DNA from: Deltaproteobacteria bacterium
GTDB taxonomy: Bacteria > Desulfobacterota > Desulfomonilia > UBA1062
Reading direction: 5' to 3'
DNA: 17,073 nt
Assembly: GCA_016934135.1 (NCBI GenBank)
Contig: JAFGTK010000254.1
Span: forward strand, 1 to 17,073
Shown: one piece after another, positions 15,688 through 17,073 of the stretch
Position numbering within the stretch: the first letter of the stretch is position 1
How the letters are laid out: each line of letters begins with the position of its first letter
Position numbers and translations under genes: made by a program
Notes under the pieces: model-generated
The model's input: only the letters and a program-made list of their open reading frames with translations
What the model was told of the DNA's origin: nothing
Database searches by the model: none

Positions 15688-16806
15688 TTATTCAAGAATT
15701 TGAGTATAGAGTGCAATAAAGTTCTTGGCAATAGTGCTCCAGTATATTGTATCTTTTAATCCGCTCTTTTTTTCTTCAAGGGTTCCTTCTGGAATTTTTG
15801 CTGTCAGGGCGTTGAATAAATTATCAGCCAGGTCTTTTTCATCTCTCGGTTGAAAGAGAAAACCGTCTTTTTCATGACGGATCAATTTTCTGTTTGTTTC
15901 AATATCTGTGGCAACCGGTATGAGTCCGGCAGCCATGGCCTCCAGCAGGGCAATCGAAGTTCCATCTGCTGTAGCGGTGGATACATAGACCGAAGCCTTT
16001 TCCATGAGAGAAAGAATATCTTGGTTGGGCACAAGACCAAGAAACTCAACATGCTTGGATATGTCCAAAGATTGCGCAAGGTCTTTGAGTTGAGACTCCT
16101 GGGAGCCGGTCCCTGCAATGATGAATCTTGCCCCCGGGACTTTCTCAACAACAAGGGGGATGCATTTTATAAGGGTTTGGGCGTCATACACCGGCTCAAG
16201 GCTCCTGGTATAAAGCACGGTTTTTGATGTGTAGTCCGGAGAGATTTCAAAGAATCTTTCATCAACCCCGGATGAGAAGACCTCGGCATCTTTCAGTGAG
16301 GCCCTGGTCTTCATTGCCTCAGACACTACGGTTACCCTGCTGGAGAGCCTGACAGCCAGGTCAAAGAGGTGTCTGACGGGTCCTCTTTCGCTTATCCTCA
16401 TGTCCATTCCGCGAGCTGTATTGATTACCGGCACATGCATCAGGAATCCGGCCACTGCCGCTATGAGTCCGGTTGGTACGATCCAGTTGCCATGAATAAC
16501 ATCCGGTTTTTCCTTCAAGATGATACGTACAGCCTTGAAGAAGCCCGAGATCATGTAAATGAGCATCGGGATCATGGGGATTGCTTCCATCCGGTTCAGC
16601 GGTGTCTCTGTGCTGGGAAACCGGAAGCGGTGTACGCTGATGCCGCTGTCTTCTTCAAAACACGGGCTATGTCTGAATATGCGCGGTGTAAGGACAACCA
16701 CAACAATCCCCTGTTTTTTCAGTTCCAGACAGAGCCTTTTGATGAATATCCCCCGGTTGGACCCTTCATAATCCGGATATGAGGTGGTGATGATAAGGAC
16801 CTTCAT
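15688..16806 (-). CDS. GT4-type glycosyltransferase, first gene of the locus in the window
   Basis: This is a GT-B enzyme of 372 residues. The N-terminal domain begins MKVLIITTSYPDYEGSNRG and contains VIHGNWIVPTGLIAAVAG (103-120) and NTARGMD (129-135), the usual acceptor-side features of GT4 enzymes. The C-terminal donor domain has FIIAGTGSQ (228-236), VEFLGLVPNQD (253-263) and DGTSIALLEAMAAGLIPVAT (281-300). In this last motif the canonical E-x7-E pair reads D281-x7-E289. It likely transfers a sugar from a nucleotide donor onto the lipid-linked glycan at the cytoplasmic membrane face. The ATG at 16806 is chosen because AGG lies at a suitable distance (eight bases) upstream. A GTG at 16812 would add two residues but sits too close to that site. 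It is first in transcription order here, 159 bp before wzm. Confidence 0.85.
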   Translation of the reverse strand: MKVLIITTSYPDYEGSNRGIFIKRLCLELKKQGIVVVVLTPRIFRHSPCFEEDSGISVHRFRFPSTETPLNRMEAIPMIPMLIYMISGFFKAVRIILKEKPDVIHGNWIVPTGLIAAVAGFLMHVPVINTARGMDMRISERGPVRHLFDLAVRLSSRVTVVSEAMKTRASLKDAEVFSSGVDERFFEISPDYTSKTVLYTRSLEPVYDAQTLIKCIPLVVEKVPGARFIIAGTGSQESQLKDLAQSLDISKHVEFLGLVPNQDILSLMEKASVYVSTATADGTSIALLEAMAAGLIPVATDIETNRKLIRHEKDGFLFQPRDEKDLADNLFNALTAKIPEGTLEEKKSGLKDTIYWSTIAKNFIALYTQILE

Positions 16807-16923
16807 ATCCACTACCTATACTACATCAAGGCGCAAGGGCAACAGGTGGATTCTCTAATTGCCGGTCATCCAAAAAAATTGACCAGATCACCATCAGGAG
16901 AAATTCCCGATTCTGTGCCTTAA

Positions 16924-16933
16924 CCTGCGCAGG
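16924..16933. repeat. 10-bp perfect palindrome upstream of the locus
   Basis: CCTGCGCAGG is self-complementary and lies in the untranslated leader between the proposed leftward promoter and the first gene. It could be a regulator site or a small hairpin base; there is no direct support for either. Confidence 0.3.
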
Positions 16934-16996
16934 GCGGTACATGGATACATTCTTTGTGGAAGAGGAAGATAGTTGTTATCGTTATTTGGTAATTTT

Positions 16997-17025
16997 GTAA
17001 TACAAACATACTAAACTGTTGACAA
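16997..17025 (-). promoter_or_regulatory. Candidate promoter for the polysaccharide locus
   Basis: On the minus strand TTGTCA (17025-17020) is followed after exactly 17 bases by TATTAC (17002-16997). That is five of six and four of six matches to the sigma70 consensus. It would give a leader of roughly 180 bases before the ATG at 16806. Its -35 overlaps that of the rightward promoter. Confidence 0.4.
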
Positions 17026-17047
17026 AGGTTTCTTGTGATGTCATAAT
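17019..17047 (+). promoter_or_regulatory. Sigma70-type promoter pointing out of the window
   Basis: The plus strand has TTGACA (17019-17024), a 17-base spacer and CATAAT (17042-17047). This is a perfect -35 and a five-of-six -10 at the ideal spacing. It should drive a divergent gene beyond the right edge. An ATG at 17057 lies almost at the predicted start of transcription and has no ribosome binding site, so it is probably not the start codon. Confidence 0.65.
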
Positions 17048-17073
17048 GCCACATCTATGGTAAAGAATGATAA

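Noticed and set aside
16933..16944. GGCGGTA sequence resembling the ops/JUMPstart element of O-antigen loci
   Set aside because: It is on the plus strand, opposite to transcription of the locus, and the match breaks after seven bases.
17057..17073. ATG at 17057 as the start of a divergent gene
   Set aside because: It would lie about three bases after the predicted transcription start with no ribosome binding site, and too little sequence follows to judge.

Overview
The window is part of a large surface-polysaccharide locus of the ABC-transporter type, most likely lipopolysaccharide O-antigen or a related capsule, from a Gram-negative bacterium. The evidence for a Gram-negative host is a Wzm/Wzt exporter pair whose Wzt carries a long C-terminal domain, plus a predicted lipoprotein. 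Base composition looks moderate (mid-40s % GC by eye). Nothing fixes the genus. A deltaproteobacterium-like organism would fit but is only a guess.

All 13 recognisable genes lie on the minus strand, so transcription runs from right to left. In transcription order they are: a GT4-type glycosyltransferase (16806-15688), the exporter permease wzm (15528-14683) and ATPase wzt (14675-13386), a zinc-ribbon SAM methyltransferase (13364-12333), a transglutaminase-like lipoprotein (12262-11483), an asparagine-synthase-type amidotransferase (11295-9514), a two-domain glycosyltransferase (9574-7013), a stand-alone CgeB-like glycosyltransferase (6923-5646), a second asparagine-synthase-type amidotransferase (5582-3657), two NAD-dependent sugar epimerase/dehydratases (3660-2704 and 2638-1595), a third CgeB-like protein (1598-375), and the N-terminal 83 codons of a third asparagine-synthase-type protein that runs off the left edge (249-1). 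Many junctions overlap or are a few bases apart, including ATGA stop/start overlaps at 3657-3660 and 1595-1598. The block therefore behaves as one or a few long operons.

The genes suggest a shared job. The epimerases make or modify nucleotide sugars, and the glycosyltransferases assemble the glycan. The methyltransferase may cap or decorate the glycan, and Wzm/Wzt exports it across the inner membrane. The asparagine-synthase homologues probably form carboxamides on acidic sugar residues rather than free asparagine. The most striking feature is the repetition: three asparagine-synthase-type proteins and three CgeB-like domains are interleaved, and one CgeB-like domain is fused to a GT4 domain. 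This layout is not one I recognise as a described system.

The right edge (16807-17073) has no gene. It holds a good sigma70-type promoter pointing right, out of the window, and a weaker one pointing left into the locus; their -35 hexamers overlap.
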